64,000 nt of DNA from Neodiprion pinetum (GCF_021155775.2 NC_060232.1:34277089-34341088); one strand, 5' to 3'. Counted from the stretch's first letter, positions 38,370-51,246 are shown. Notes: generated by a model not told the origin, from the sequence alone. Made by a program: numbers and translations.

Positions 38370-38406
38370 ATGGCAGTTAGGATTGAAAATCTGACCCGCG
38401 GGTCAA
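38370..38406 (+). CDS. Exon 1 of a speculative three-exon gene
   Basis: An ATG at 38370 starts MAVRIENLTRGS and breaks after the first base of the next codon at a fair splice donor (A then GTAAGA). Joining to the segment at 38815 restores the frame (A plus GA gives Arg). The -3 base is C, so start context is only moderate, with G at +4. The TATA-like box lies 105-112 bases upstream. Unspliced, the frame runs into a stop shortly after. This is the first of three segments whose phases agree; the whole model would encode 134 residues. No homology is recognised. Confidence 0.18.
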
Positions 38407-38814
38407 GTAAGACAAGAAATCGTACATGTAATTGTGAGTAAGACCCGTGATGGTCGAAGCAGAGTATACGGAAATCCGTTACAAGTAATTGTAACAGGTT
38501 CAAATGAGCCGAGGAGCGATCGACTGGGACGTGAATATACTGGCATAATAGCCACGCGAATTGAGTTGCCAACGCGTGTACTTGTTGTACCAACGAACTA
38601 AATCGTAAGTATGTAATAATACGGCAAGAAAATTTCACCAGGAGAAACTGACCGGGATTCACTAAAGAGTCTACCGGTATGGTAACAGCGCAGCGCGCAT
38701 AGCACGCTTCTTCGAGCTCTAGGTGCTAATTACCGAAAGCGTTATTAGTCGGGGTAAAACAAAACCTCGCCTCGAGTAAACACGCCCCGCGATACAATAA
38801 CGTGTTGAGTTTAG

Positions 38815-38999
38815 GAGCGTTTCAACTTCCCATTGGACCAACAAGCACCGCAACCCCGTTTGGTGTTGTTCTTCCTTGTATAATTGGCTCTCCGTTTTAC
38901 ATTCTGGCAAAGCGTAATTCACCGCATCAAATAACTCCGGACAACGTGTTAAATCCACCGCCGGGTTTAAGTATGCGCGGAATATATTCGCGACGTAAG
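38815..38999 (+). CDS. Exon 2 of a speculative three-exon gene
   Basis: The segment starts after GTTGAGTTTAG, a modest acceptor, and ends at a perfect consensus donor, AAG then GTAAGT, at 39000. Its frame is open throughout, from 38730 to 39066. The product has a Pro/Thr-rich start (FQLPIGPTSTATPF), a short hydrophobic stretch (GVVLPCIIGSPFYIL), a polar segment (NSPHQITPDNVLNPPPG) and a basic end (YSRRK). It enters in the phase left by the segment at 38370 and leaves in phase 0, matching the segment at 39416. The minus strand is also partly open here. Composition and donor quality make this one of the better exon candidates, but no domain is known. Confidence 0.22.
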
Positions 39000-39415
39000 G
39001 TAAGTGTACCAGTTGCTGACCCTGTCTCGATTAGTGACATTTTTTGGTTTTATCTGTTTCATTCTTAATTGTAAAATTACCAAAAAATAAATTTGTAGTG
39101 TCTTAACCCTCTAGCGATTGGTTGCAGTCATCGAGGAATTCACAGTTTGTGCCGCCAATTTATAATTATTGAAAATAAAGGGGTCAGTAATTGAGTCTGA
39201 ACGTGTCAATAACTCGTACACTTACTTTACTACGCCTGCCGTGCAGTGTTGGCGCAAAAGACTCACCCGCCGGTGTCTTCTCGAGTGTCCCCGATGTAGT
39301 CCAACATGTGAATCTTCAACATCTTCGTCGAACACACACTGGGAACTTGAAATTCTCAAAAATTATCTCAAAGCTATACGCACAAAAGAACTTGGCGCCA
39401 ACTGATCATTTGTAG

Positions 39416-39598
39416 GTATTCTACTTTCGCCAAATTTGTATTACAAAAGAAAAGAGTATGGAAGTAGCAGAACAAGTAGTGGAAGTTTTCGTTAAACACG
39501 AACGAATTGAAAACGGTAAACTCAACCCACTCGTCCGCACGACTATGAGTCAAGTTTTCGGTCACAAATCGGTCCAGAGCCACGTGATGCTGGCTTAA
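39416..39598 (+). CDS. Exon 3 (terminal) of a speculative three-exon gene; contains a 46-codon ORF
   Basis: An acceptor (CTGATCATTTGTAG) ends at 39415 and the frame from there is open for 60 codons to TAA at 39596. It joins in phase 0 with the donor at 39000 across a 416-base intron. The translation begins VFYFRQICITKEKS and continues MEVAEQVVEVFVKHERIENG, an amphipathic, acidic-to-basic helix-like stretch, ending SHVMLA. The internal ATG at 39458 has A at -3 and G at +4, so an independent 46-residue small ORF (39458-39598) is an alternative. No AATAAA signal lies close downstream, which weakens the terminal-exon reading. No family is recognised. Confidence 0.22.
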   Translation, partial: VFYFRQICITKEKSMEVAEQVVEVFVKHERIENGKLNPLVRTTMSQVFGHKSVQSHVMLA

Positions 39599-39737
39599 GG
39601 TTCTCAGGATACGGACGTAGAGTCGGCCTGACCCTTGTCCGAGGGATCGTTGGATCCGGCGTAGCGTTCGGTGTTGTTTTCTTCTCCTCAATCCTGGGGA
39701 TGCAGCGATCGTCGAATATCCGTCGGTTCAGCAGCAG
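39578..39737 (+). CDS. Alternative exon-like frame with a Gly-rich hydrophobic segment
   Basis: In a different register from the preceding candidate, the frame after TCGGTCCAG (acceptor at 39576-39577) is open for 52 codons to a donor (CAG then GTAATC) at 39738. It encodes PRDAGLRFSGYGRR followed by a likely membrane-spanning, Gly-rich stretch (VGSGVAFGVVFFSSILGM) and a basic tail (RSSNIRRFSS). Its entry phase does not match the donor at 39000, so it cannot belong to the same transcript model without another exon. The overlap with the terminal exon candidate means that at most one is likely real. Confidence 0.1.
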
Positions 39738-42700
39738 GTAATCACCGAGGAATTAATCATTAGATTGAGTTGTCAAGCGCAAAGAACGGGACCATTAATA
39801 ACAATCCTCGTGTAGGATGAACGGAGGAGTTTTTTATTCGCGACGTACCTTTAAGCGCGTTACTATTTTCTACCCTCAGCCCCTCGAGTTCGGTGTAACA
39901 ACCCTGACGCCCTCCGTGTGTGCACATGTAAACTCGTATATCGAAAGTACAAAGCACTTTGATCAAATTTTCAAACTCCACTGAGCACCGGGTATTTAAA
40001 ATCCTGAATCGAACAGCGAGACATGGTAATCTACAGACAGCCACCGAGGAGTTCGCACTTTGCACACGAATCCTTTTCATCAAACGCTCCTCACGCCTAC
40101 TGTCGCATCGAAAGTTTTCACACTAAACTCAGTTACCGAGTGTACCGACACACCGAAGCGTCAACGATTCGAGCGAAGCTCCGAACTTGTCATTCGGCAA
40201 ACACAGACGCTAAAGAAACTTTCGACCAGGATCTCGATGTTCGGGAGCCGTCTGATCCGCGTCTGGCTCTCCTTACTCCCACAAAATTTCCCGCCGTGGT
40301 GAATCCGGGAATATTTTTAAGTCGCGCGTTTGCCCGAGGTCTACATTAAACTTGGCCATCGCTAGCTCTCCAGTCAAAAGTCGGAGGCGGAGGCGGAGAG
40401 AGAACTGCCGCCTCGCTGGTAGTACGACGCAGAGGCTATGCTCTCTCTCTCCTCGAGGGAATGCTTCGAGTATCCAGTGGAGGGGCTGAACGTGTGCATG
40501 TTACTATTCGTGACTCTGATTCTCTGCGGACAAAGTTGTATGCGCGGGCGTTAGAGTTCGCTCAATGTGTCCGGGGCTTGGAAATACGAGGCTCCCGGGG
40601 TGGCCGAAATTTTTGGCTTTTGGGGATGATTTGGGGTGAAGTGTGTCATCCCTTCCTTTCCCCGAGAAGCTGAGCATACGTATAAAAACTCAGGTGTAAA
40701 CGCGGTGAAAGGTCTGTTGATTTTCTGTGAATCGAAGCGGCATGTTATACCTAACGTCACGTCAAATCACTCGAGTGCCCGAAGTGTTCGCGTTATATTA
40801 GCCGTAGTACCGTTGACTTGGGTTTTTTATTTGCGATAATGGCGATCATTGCAGATAGTCCGATGACTCGGATAGCGGAGTAAAGCATCTCAGCGGTATA
40901 CATTCGAGGGCGGAGAAAACGGGGTTGTCGGATTCGGAGAGGGTGAATGAGTCAGGGGAGAAGCATAAGGGAAGATACGCGGTGCTGAAGGCATTTGCAT
41001 AGCAAGCGCGCCGAGGGTGTGTATAAACTGGATGTGGTGGTTGTACGTGGCCCAGCTGAGAAATACGGCGCTTCGTTAAACCCGGTATTGCGTTTCACAA
41101 CTTTGACCCGGGGTGCTTCGAAGGTTCTTTCGAGTTAAATAAACCTCGAAGAGATGTCCGGGCCCTCAGCCGTAACTGAAAAAGAAGAAGAAGAAGCCCG
41201 TTCGTGCGCACAGATTTAGTGAGTGGCCCCCGAGGATTAACAGAGGGACTCACACGGGACAAGGCAATTAACTAATTACCTCGAAATTCATTTTCGCGTC
41301 GATTACAGACTCGGCGAGCTGCAACTCGCTTTTTCTCCTAGCCCTAGTCGGGTTTTCACGTAGCACGCTCGAAGATAGCGTACGGATGTAATTATATCCG
41401 AGCAGTCGACTAGTTGCTCATTTGGCCGTGTTCACCGCTTGCAAAGTAGAACGGGATATGCGCATGTGTGTGCTCGTGAATGCCTAGCGCCGATTTCGTT
41501 ATACCTGTGAGTAGATCGTATGCGCATAAGCATGAGCGGAAAATAGAGACATCGATTTACAGAAAGAATGTTCAACGTCGTAAATATTTTACGGTTTTAA
41601 TTTTCACCGTGTCCTACTGCCCCGGATTCGAGATAATTTTTACCTTATTTTTCGATTATTTTCCTTCGTTCCTCTAACAAAAGCGTAAAGTGCTCTTGCG
41701 GTAGTTGAGAACTTACCATAAAATTAACTTATCGATAGGTACCCGTCTTTCTCCGGTTACTATGTACATACGGTGTAGGTACACCGACCACTTAACATGC
41801 TCTCGACATGCTATACGGTCGATAGATAGATACATATATACAGAGACTCTGTTATGCTCAAATAAGATGCGTGTTGTATTTAAAACGACTTCGTCAGATC
41901 GTTAAAAACGCATTAAACTTTCAACATTCGTATGACTTTGACAATTGAAATGTACCGGTCTTTCGTTACCGCCAACGTTTCACCGACGAATCGCGATTTC
42001 ACGCGAAACCCCATTGATAAAAAATGTTCCTAATTACCATTGTTCTCGCTAGGATGTCTTTAAAAGTTGAAAGAAAAAGACTTCCCATAGAATAAATTTT
42101 AGCGGAAGAAAATTCGACCCAGTTTTCTGAGCGAAGAACAGCATCCGACAAACCTTGAAATAAATCTGCCGACCTTGATTCGGAAGATGTTTTGAAACGA
42201 AGAAAATGAACATCGTTATCTCGGCTGCGTCCCTCGCTCGTCGAGTTCAATATGTTCCCTGATTTTTCCTCGTTTGCAAATTGAACTGAAATTGCAGCGA
42301 TAGTTTCCATCGCAACTTTTCCCCGCGAAAAAGAGCCTCATCATCATCTCCGCCACCCAGTAGCGTTGGATAGTGGAACAAACGGCTCGCACGAGGGCCG
42401 GATAATGACCATGACTGCAATTTACCAGGTTTTCAGTCTCACCGAGGAGTTTAAAACAATTTGCCGCACTCAGCATTTCCGATAGACTGCACCACCGACG
42501 ATGAACAGCGGCACGGACACCACACGTTTCTGCATCTTACATGCACGCAGCATATCGATTCTAGCGCGTAATTTCGCACTCCACATACAGATTGACACAG
42601 TTTATGGACATGCGTACACACACGAGTCAGTCCGCCTGGACACTAACAATAAGTGCGAAGAATGTTGCACGGTTAGCGGTTTTCGAAGTGTAACGGATAC

Positions 42701-45700
42701 TTTTCGGCCCTCCTCCAGGCCTCTCTGTGCATGTGTGAAACATACGTCTACGCGACGCACAAACAACGCATGCGGGTGGCTGACGGCAGGCGTTACAGCC
42801 CGTAACACGTGTCGATGACACGGGAAAAGACGATGAGAAGTTCTTCTGGTTCTAGTCTGGAAAGATTTGCGCGTAGTCTTGTTTTTGCCTCCTCCCCCCT
42901 CCCATATATGCGGGTTTGTCACAGCTGCGGGGCCTCAATACACACCGAAGGGCGACAATTAACTTCTTCGGGCCTGACCAAGATGCTTGAGTGACGATAT
43001 GAAAAAAGGGAAAAACTTCGGCAGACTTCGGCTGTTGTTTATGGATTGAAACACCGAAAATCTGCTGCCTTTGTACAATCGACGAGACGATTGTGACCGG
43101 TTCTCGATTTCGACATTCAGTGGTATGAAAGCTAAAATCAATGAGACCCCGAAGTTTCCATTCCTTTTTTCAAGATCGAAAAATTACAGAAACGTGTGCC
43201 TTTTCACCGCTTCTTTTGAACGTTCGAAAATAACTAATCGATGGAAACAAGGTAAGCAAATAAGTGTTGCAGCAGTGGAGTCGAGGGTGAGAAATACGGG
43301 ATTTCGACTAGGGTGAAGGATTCCATGGGTGCGACGTAGAAGAAGGAGAAACGAGAAGCGAACATGACTATTAATTTTCCTCGAAATGCCCGAGTGTGAA
43401 TTGCAGCACTCAACGTTCGCATTTAAATAAATGGATTTTGTGTACCGTAGGGAGTACCGGAGTGAAGAGGGTCGAATTCCTCGAGACAATCAGGATTAAT
43501 ACTGTTCCAGGAATTGGTATACGTGTGTCTATAATTCGTGATGTATGATATTATGCAAATATTTGCAAGTGCAATTAAATGTTTACGGTCAGTGGATAGC
43601 TGCACAGACGCTGCGTGATGGATTCGCAGAAAACCGGGACGTTCGTGTATTTAGTTGGTAGCCAGATAATTAATATTTACTATATAAACTAGAGAGAATT
43701 ATTTGTTTATTCGTGAGAAAATTCCTCGAGGTAACGAAGCGTTTTATCTTCCTAAGCTGATTTTCCGAAGCTTAAAATTGTACCGCCACGCCCGCAGAAA
43801 ATACCGATGTCATTTAATAAAGAACGCCTCTAGGGGTTTGAGAATATACGATATTAATATCAGGTCAGATGCTGGTCCATAATCTTGAGGCGTGCTCGGA
43901 AAATCAAATAGCGGTTTAGTTTTACCTACCTTAAAACGTCTACCTATACAGTCGTAGGTAGGTAGGTATAGATCTACATACATCAGCATACGAAAATAAC
44001 CACCGACTGAATTGAAATTCGGATCAACTTGGTCGCGGCGACGATAATAATAATATCGTAGAATTGAATGAACTTTTTTGCCTCGGAGGATTGCGACCCC
44101 GCATTAATTCGTTTAACGGCGTACAACGTGTGGGAGGTTCGTGGCGCATCTGTGCCGCGGTGAAGTGCCGTATAAAAAACTAAAAAAGCGCACTAAAATG
44201 GGGGGAAAAAATCTCTTTCACGTCTAGATTTCAATTATCCCAGCTGCGTTTATACCAGCTCATTTTATCATATTCGGAAACCTCGAATGAACAGTTGAAG
44301 GGTTTAGAATATTGCGTATTTCACCTCCCGGATATGCCGACAAATTAACTAAAAACAAAAACAAGGAAAAATAAACGTATACGGGATTAAGTTAACACCG
44401 CGAAGTGGGGAATGAAACCCTGTCGGCTCGTTCGGAAATGTCCGACCGCTTTTGATCCCTATAAACTGTTCGGTGTTTACAATTTATTAATCGACCGGCA
44501 GACAGACGCCGATTGACAAATACCACCCGTGAGTTTTATCGCCCGATGCTGTAAAGAAATGATTGAAAACAAATAATTTACCCGACCGCCGTTCTCTTTC
44601 CCCAACCGAAATGTTTTCCTTCCCGCAGAAATTTAGAGTTTGTTTTTCGCAGCCAATTTATGACTTTTCTCGCTAACCCCTGCAGGGCGGTTTCGAATTC
44701 TCACCCTTAATATTACCCAACGCCGGGCAACTTCCTCATGCATCCACCCTCGATCAAGCGAGAAGTGGAAACCCTCTCGTTCCTCCAATCATCAAACTTC
44801 AAAGCCAGCACGGGTAGTGATTTACTTTCCATATATGTGTACAGTATAGACGGGAACAAATTGATGTGGGCAGTCGAATGTGGGTGTTTAGTAACTAGCC
44901 TCGTACCTTCGAGGGGGCGCTTTTATACACACTGATTGGCCAAACTTGAGAACACCTCTGATTCGAATCTAGTGATATTCACGGTGATGAGTTCTTCACG
45001 CTCTTCTTCAAAGGAAATTTCCTGCCAAATTTAAAGCTACTCGAAATCAAAATTCGGCAAATATATAACATAGACGAGCGTATTTTACACGTTACATCTA
45101 CGTAACCAGAGAGAACACGGTGGCAAATTTCGTCGACCTCGTTGCCTTGTAAATGAATAAAGTAAACGTACCCGACCATTTTTCATTCTGATATTTCAAT
45201 TCGTCTCATCGTCGGAAGTTATTTATACGATGCTTTCGTCAGAGGTTTGTGAACACAGTACTCGGAGAGGTCTTGATTCAAATCATGGAGCACGGAACCG
45301 AGGAAGTTTTGTTTATCACTTTAGGACTCCCTTAAGGACATCGTGATGGCTGGCTACGCTTCGGCATCAGGCTCGCTCGAATCCCAACGAGCATTAAGAA
45401 TTCAGTTTGCAGAGAGGCAGGGTACACCTGCGTAAATCTTGATCCGTAACTTCTTTTTTACCAGAGGTACGTTACATCCTCCTTGTTGTTCTTTTTCATC
45501 GAGAGAAACGATACAGCCTTAGGAGTAATAAAAAAAAAACGACGAAAGAAGCATACATACAAATAAATTTAATAAAAAAAAAAAAAAGTAAAAAGAAAAA
45601 AGAAAACGCTTCCAGCCACCCTCCGGAGGGAAATTTTCGGTCAATGTAAATAATATGACTGCTGGGATATTTGTTTAGGGGGTTGGAGAGATGAAAACCA

Positions 45701-47835
45701 GTGTTCGTTTTACCGAACTCGTGTAAAAAAAAAATAAAGTTAAAAAAAAAATAAATTGCGAGAGTTTGAATAACTGCTGAGACGAATAACGGTAAATGTC
45801 GGTGTCTGCCTAATTGTCTATAACGCGGAATGGCATTTCCGCATTTTACTGTATTCAAAGTGTGTACGTAATCTGCGAGACTCAACATTGCGAAGTTTCA
45901 GACGACGTTCCGATCGTCCTCTTTAATTACGTGCAATTCATTAATTGGCAATAACGATTCCGCGAATACTTTGCGCTCCACTTGGCCAAAAAGTCCAAAT
46001 ACTCATAATACGATCGTCGTGAATCACTTTGACACTTGAAACTTGGGAAGCCTTCCTCTCCTCCAGACATGAAACACTCGATGAAGACGCCTCATGTCTG
46101 ACCAATTAAGAATGCAGCGTTGTGCCATTTATCAGCATCGAATTACGTTTCATTCGTTCTTCCGACAGGGTGAAAGAAATACAAACTGTATCAGAACTGA
46201 TACTGTACTTATTGATCTTTTCTCTGTTTCACCCACTTTTCACAACTTGGGCGAAAACAACAAGTCATTGAACAATACTGTTTACTGTTCCACGGAGTGA
46301 AATTCCAACGAAAAAAATAAAAATAAAATGATAAATAGAAATGCTGGATGAAGGATGCGAATGCGCATACAACTGCCAGCCTTGTTCGCGTTTCAATACC
46401 GTGCCGTGTAGGAATTGGATGTAAAAATAAAAGTCAAAGAGACACTCGCCTTGAGGTTCATTCATAATTCATTCCTTCATACGCACGACAGTGAATAAAG
46501 AGTTATAGCCGCTCTTCTATCTTTAAGCATGCCCCCCCCCCCCGCCCCCCAAATTAAGTCCCGATTTCCGTCTCTTCGATGTTTGCTTCTTGTTATAAAC
46601 CTCAAGAAACGTTCCCAGCTTCTTGGCACCTACATTCCTTGGCTGCCAATTACGTCGATTTTTGATACGAAAAGTCCGACTTTAGCAGATTACAGACGTG
46701 ATAAAGAAACACGGATAAAACACACGCTGCTGGATCGAGGTAATTTACGATCGCTCGACTATCCAGCTCCACTGGGTCACCAATGCATAGATATAGTTAT
46801 ACAGGTATACGCGTATACGTCGTGCAGGTCGAGGAGAATCGCTGTTATATAGCGGTGTATCGAGTTCTGGATTGTCGAGGCATTACCATTATACGGTTAC
46901 ATTATTCACGCGAGCATGAAACGTGCGCGTATTACGCCTTCAATTTGTGTTATTACGAATATTGCGCGTATTAGTCAATAACTCTGCGAATCCCGCTATG
47001 AACATTGCTGCTGACGCTGACGATTGGTGTCTTAGCGATGCACGAGGTGGGTACAGGATTCCTAACTCGAGCCAGGCGGTGCCTCGGGAACATTCGACGT
47101 TTCAGTCGCGATATGTAACTTCCTGCATCGCTCCAGGGATCGGCAAAATTCAGGATTTAAAATTGGACACCCGAGCCGTTGTTGCAGGGATTCGGAAACT
47201 GTCCTCGCGCGGTTGTAAAATGTAAGTTTCTCGCCCTCCTTCAATTTTCCTTTCAAGTTTATCGCGGTGGTTGTATATCGCCTTGGAAACTGAGGGTCGG
47301 GAAGTGACAAGGAGGGAAAAGCAGGGAAAATTCAAAAGAGAGCGAGGGAATGAGTGAGTAGGAAGGGGAGGGGAGTAGGAAGTACACTCGAGTAGAGATA
47401 ATTATCCGAACTCTCTCGAGATTGAAACTCATCGAGGCTGACGGCTACGTGAAAACAGGTTATCTTGTTTACATCGCGATTACAGCTGGTAACTGCACCC
47501 TCTTCTCACAGCCGATCATCCGCCTCGCGATTCACTCGCCGTGACGAAGTTTCGATCATCCGTCGCGCGACTCGTCCTTCTTAGATTGGACCGGTTTTCA
47601 ATTTATCGGTTAACCGAACGACTTCGCACATCTTATTCCCTTCTTTCTCGTGATGAATTCAGAAAAAAATAAAAGAAACGAAAGTCAAACAAGCAAAAAT
47701 AAATCGGAATTAAACGCTGGATTAAATAAACACGCGGACAGAAAACTGTAACACAACCTTCCGCAGCGTCGCATCGTGCTCGAAATGGTCAATGCGGGTC
47801 GTCGGTATTTCATCAAACGTTACTCAAATCACAAC
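39738..47835. other. Non-coding stretch
   Basis: No gene recognised. It has AG-rich and GAAGAA runs near 41.18 kb, short GGTA tandem units near 43.96 kb, A-rich patches at 45.5-45.8 kb and an interrupted poly-C (46532). A donor-like AAG then GTAAGC at 43249 ends a balanced plus-strand frame (from 43071), but without a start or acceptor. Confidence 0.5.
46532..46550. repeat. Interrupted poly-C (C12-G-C6)
   Basis: Eighteen C with one internal G. Confidence 0.95.
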
Positions 47836-47841
47836 TTTATT
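47836..47841 (-). terminator. Polyadenylation signal AATAAA (minus strand)
   Basis: AATAAA on the minus strand lies 26 bases after the TAA at 47867-47869 of the minus-strand candidate. The hexamer is common in AT-rich DNA, so the spacing is suggestive only. Confidence 0.2.
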
Positions 47842-47866
47842 TTTAATAAGTAATCGATCGTGCAGA

Positions 47867-48064
47867 TTAGATCGCGACAATGGCACCTTGCATGGGTTGG
47901 AAAATTTCCAGGAGGTCGTGGAGAGTCTTGATCACGTTGGTATCACCCTCGGTCGAGAAGACCTTACCCAGGACGATGCCCGTCGAACGTCCGCGAGGAG
48001 TTGCCGTTCCGACGCGTGAAACAGCAGGGGGTAGATTGCCTGGCAGATGTCTTTCTCTGCTCCC
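47867..48064 (-). CDS. Candidate terminal exon on the minus strand
   Basis: In a GC-richer island flanked by AT-rich DNA, a minus-strand frame is open for 65 codons to TAA, followed by AATAAA. Its C-terminal half is markedly protein-like: STGIVLGKVFSTEGDTN, then VIKTLHDLLEIFQPMQG, with most third positions G or C. It has no Met near its start, so it would need an upstream exon, and no good acceptor is seen. A competing minus-strand frame covers 48090-47968 (41 codons, VNVEWKSEG through LLADVRRASSW), bounded by an acceptor TATCGTAG and a donor GG then GTAAGG. Both cannot be coding, and plus-strand frames are open too. No family is recognised. Confidence 0.2.
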   Translation of the reverse strand, partial: GSRERHLPGNLPPAVSRVGTATPRGRSTGIVLGKVFSTEGDTNVIKTLHDLLEIFQPMQGAIVAI

Positions 48065-48090
48065 TCACTTTTCCACTCAACGTTCACGAG

Positions 48091-49879
48091 CTACGATAGT
48101 GATACAGTCGGTGTCATTCTATCTGTGAACGATTCCGCAATTTCAATCATCGTCGTTAATCGAAACGTCAGTGCGGCAAATGATCCAAGAACCGATGTTT
48201 CTTTTTTCCTTCCAGCGTAACAGGTGGAATGCGATATTTTCAATCAAAAATTTTTCCTTTGATTTCCCGGCCAAGTTAATCGAACTCTGTCACATTGCAA
48301 AACAACGTGAAGAAAGATTGGTTGTTATTTTGATACTGATGAAAAACCCGACTTACAATACGTAAAATCTTGAATTCTTCCTATATTTGAGATCTTTAGT
48401 TACGCTACAGTGAACTTTCGCACCAGCATAAACCGGACAGTGACAATAGAAGTCGTAATTTAGACTCGGAATAAAGAAAATTTTTTTTTAAATAAGGAAA
48501 CACGATAAAGCGTCTCGGCTAAATCACGTTATAGCCAGCGACGTTGTGTGGTCCTTATGTATATACTCTTCCATTTACAACTCAGACGAATTCGACAAAG
48601 AAGAATATTTCCTGACGTGGTCCGCGGGTCGAATACCCCCTTCGTATAAATCGAATCATATTGTAAGATCGGTAATTGATATTTATTATCGTTTCCCAAC
48701 ATGCGGGATCGGCTCGACTTTCCGAGTTCAACCTTTCGCGTTCAATCCAACCGAGTCACCGTACCTTTAGAATTCGAATGTCGTCCTGAGATCAGTTTCA
48801 TATATTCTATAAAGTAGAAAAAAAATGATGCAGCTATAGCAAGCGTAAGAATCGATGGAGCTAACGGAGAATCGAACGTCTTACCGTCAAGCAAGACGAT
48901 ATACCCCGGGTTTATTCCTTTTCACCAATTCATGATCGTCGTATGGTGGAAAAAAGAACAACGTTACGCTATATCGATAATGTGTTTCATTACAACCCCG
49001 TCCCTTGACCCCTTTACGATTTCAGCTTCGACCACAGTTAACTTTCATTCATTTATTCATCGTGCACGGGGTTAAAGTTACCTCTTCCACCACTGCAGCA
49101 GCAAGAGTTTTGATTAGCGCATTGTGTCGCGCCACGCGCATCTCACCGGTTGAAACTTGTGTTAAAAAAAAAAAATACGCACACGTAGTGGATAAAAAGG
49201 ATGAATGAATGGAAAAGAGGAAGGAAGAAAAAGGAGAAATCTGGTCCGGTCAACGTACCGTAAGAGGTTAATTCCCGCTAATAGCCGTCTGTGGATACCT
49301 CTACGTAATAATTCATACTTCGCGGACCATACGGCACTCCGACATGGATGGATGCCGTACGCGTATTATAATAACAACACAAGTGCGCGTACGACATAGC
49401 GGGACGGAAATTCACGAGGGTTGATTCCTCTTCACGTCCGTGCACAAGCACGATTGCAAAGGCCTCTAAGGTACACGCCATATGCGCATGCCGGAGATAG
49501 TTGGCTGGGCAGGTATAGGTGAGCAACTGCAGGGCACTAGGAATGCACGAGGCGCATCGCATCGGACAGCAAAATCAAGGGCTATTGTCAGCCGCACGCG
49601 ACCCTATCCCTCCTCCTGGGTTCTTACAACCATGGAATGGACACAAGTACACACACGCAGAGAGAGAGAGAGACGCACACTCGGGCGATTGAGTGATGAT
49701 TCCATCGGTGCTCTGCGATCCCCGATATGTACCATGTTTGCAAATCCGAACAATGTCTAATTTAAAATTGCGCATGATTCGATGCAGCCCAAGTCGACCT
49801 TCTTCGATTCAATGAGCCGGCGTTCAAAGGGTTCGTTTGTTGACTCGGAGCTTGATCATTTGCAGTTGTGAATATTTTT
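48091..49879. other. Non-coding stretch
   Basis: No gene recognised. There is a short GA run near 49.66 kb. Frames on both strands at 49.2-49.8 kb lack splice or start support. Confidence 0.5.
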
Positions 49880-49940
49880 GAAAGCCTCGAGCCCTTTTTC
49901 GCCGGATCGACTTCGCGACGACGCCTCGAGGCTAACGTTC
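49880..49940. repeat. Dispersed 62-bp repeat, copy B
   Basis: Partner of the copy at 35658-35719, in the same orientation and 14.2 kb away. Differences cluster near the left end (positions 11-13) and as transitions in the middle; the last 21 bases are identical. It keeps the 7-bp inverted ends and the GCCTCGAGGC palindrome. Confidence 0.7.
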
Positions 49941-50187
49941 CAAAAAATTAAGATAAATTCGGTTTAACCCTGACGATTTCAAATCAAGATACAAAATTAT
50001 TAAAAACTACGGAACAACGAAAGTGAACATCGAATAATTGAGATAAAAAACGTGAGGTATTTGTGAACGCCTATAAATGTCAGGGTTGGTTTTTTTTTTT
50101 TCCTTCACGAAATCATAAGGAATTGAAAATTATGGACATGGAATAAGGAAATAAGACACCTCTTGTAGATAAAAGCTGAAACTTCTG

Positions 50188-50208
50188 TTTTTTTTTTTTT
50201 TTTTTTTT
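50188..50208. repeat. Poly-T tract (T21)
   Basis: Twenty-one consecutive T about 250 bases after copy B of the dispersed repeat. Confidence 0.95.
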
Positions 50209-51226
50209 AAGGCCAACTCTACTCAGCACTACGTATCTCCGAAGCAAGGCTTGTCGAAGTTTACTCAAGGGAGTACTTTGGCGGGATAATATAAAATACC
50301 AGATGCGACGTGTACGAGAATATAAGTTGCGTCTGCAGTAAAATATCAGATAAGATAAGACTGCGGGTTCATCGCGTTGATAAAAAATAAGATATTGTTT
50401 TCGAAATAACTAGCCGAAATTTTTTGTCCCAGTTTTTATATCCATCATCATTATATCTATACCGTATACTCTTTACAAGCCCGAATGCACCCGGTAGATG
50501 ATTAATGGGTGAGGGTATGCCGCTGCAGAGTTTCGAATTTCAACCAGCTTTAAATTTGGAGGCGCGTAGAAGAGAAGATCGCCCGCAGAGCGACGACTAA
50601 CACGGGGTGACAGTTTTCTGGTCAGCACTGAACCGTGGACAGTACCTAGAGCGAGTAGGAATTGCAGCGAGTCATCCTCACGCGCCAATCCGACCCCTGT
50701 AACAATCGGGTAGCTGCTGTTAGTCCATCCCCGGTTCGTTTGAACGAATCAATTAACATAATCGAGCAGAAGGGAGGACCCGCTGAACGCAGTCCTACGC
50801 AGCCCGGTAGGTTTAGGGCTCGGGATTCGGGGGAGAAACTGCCCCGCGGGGGACTGCGGCCGAGGGTTTTGTAACAGTTAATTACCTATTTTGTATAGAC
50901 GGGAAATAGGGGTATTTCCCCAGAATGACGATCGTACCAGTTATATTTTCGTTGAAGCTTGAATTGAACGTAAATTAAACGAATGAACAGGAATTTCGAG
51001 TTGTTTCGATCACGGAATTGTTCGACAATTGGATAATTGTTAATATCGGTTTTTAGTTATGAAATTCTCAACTTTACCGTGGATTCCAGGTCTGTAAATA
51101 ACTCTGATATATACGTACTCGGGTACGTATTTTAAATTGGTAAATTCGCATGCAGATATGACGAGAAAAATCTGGGACACTGAGGAAAAAGGTTGGCTCG
51201 GTTCGCCGAGAATTACCATAAGCAGT

Positions 51227-51246
51227 AAAAAAAAAAAAAAGGGGGG
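51227..51246. repeat. A14-G6 tract
   Basis: Fourteen A followed by six G. Confidence 0.95.
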
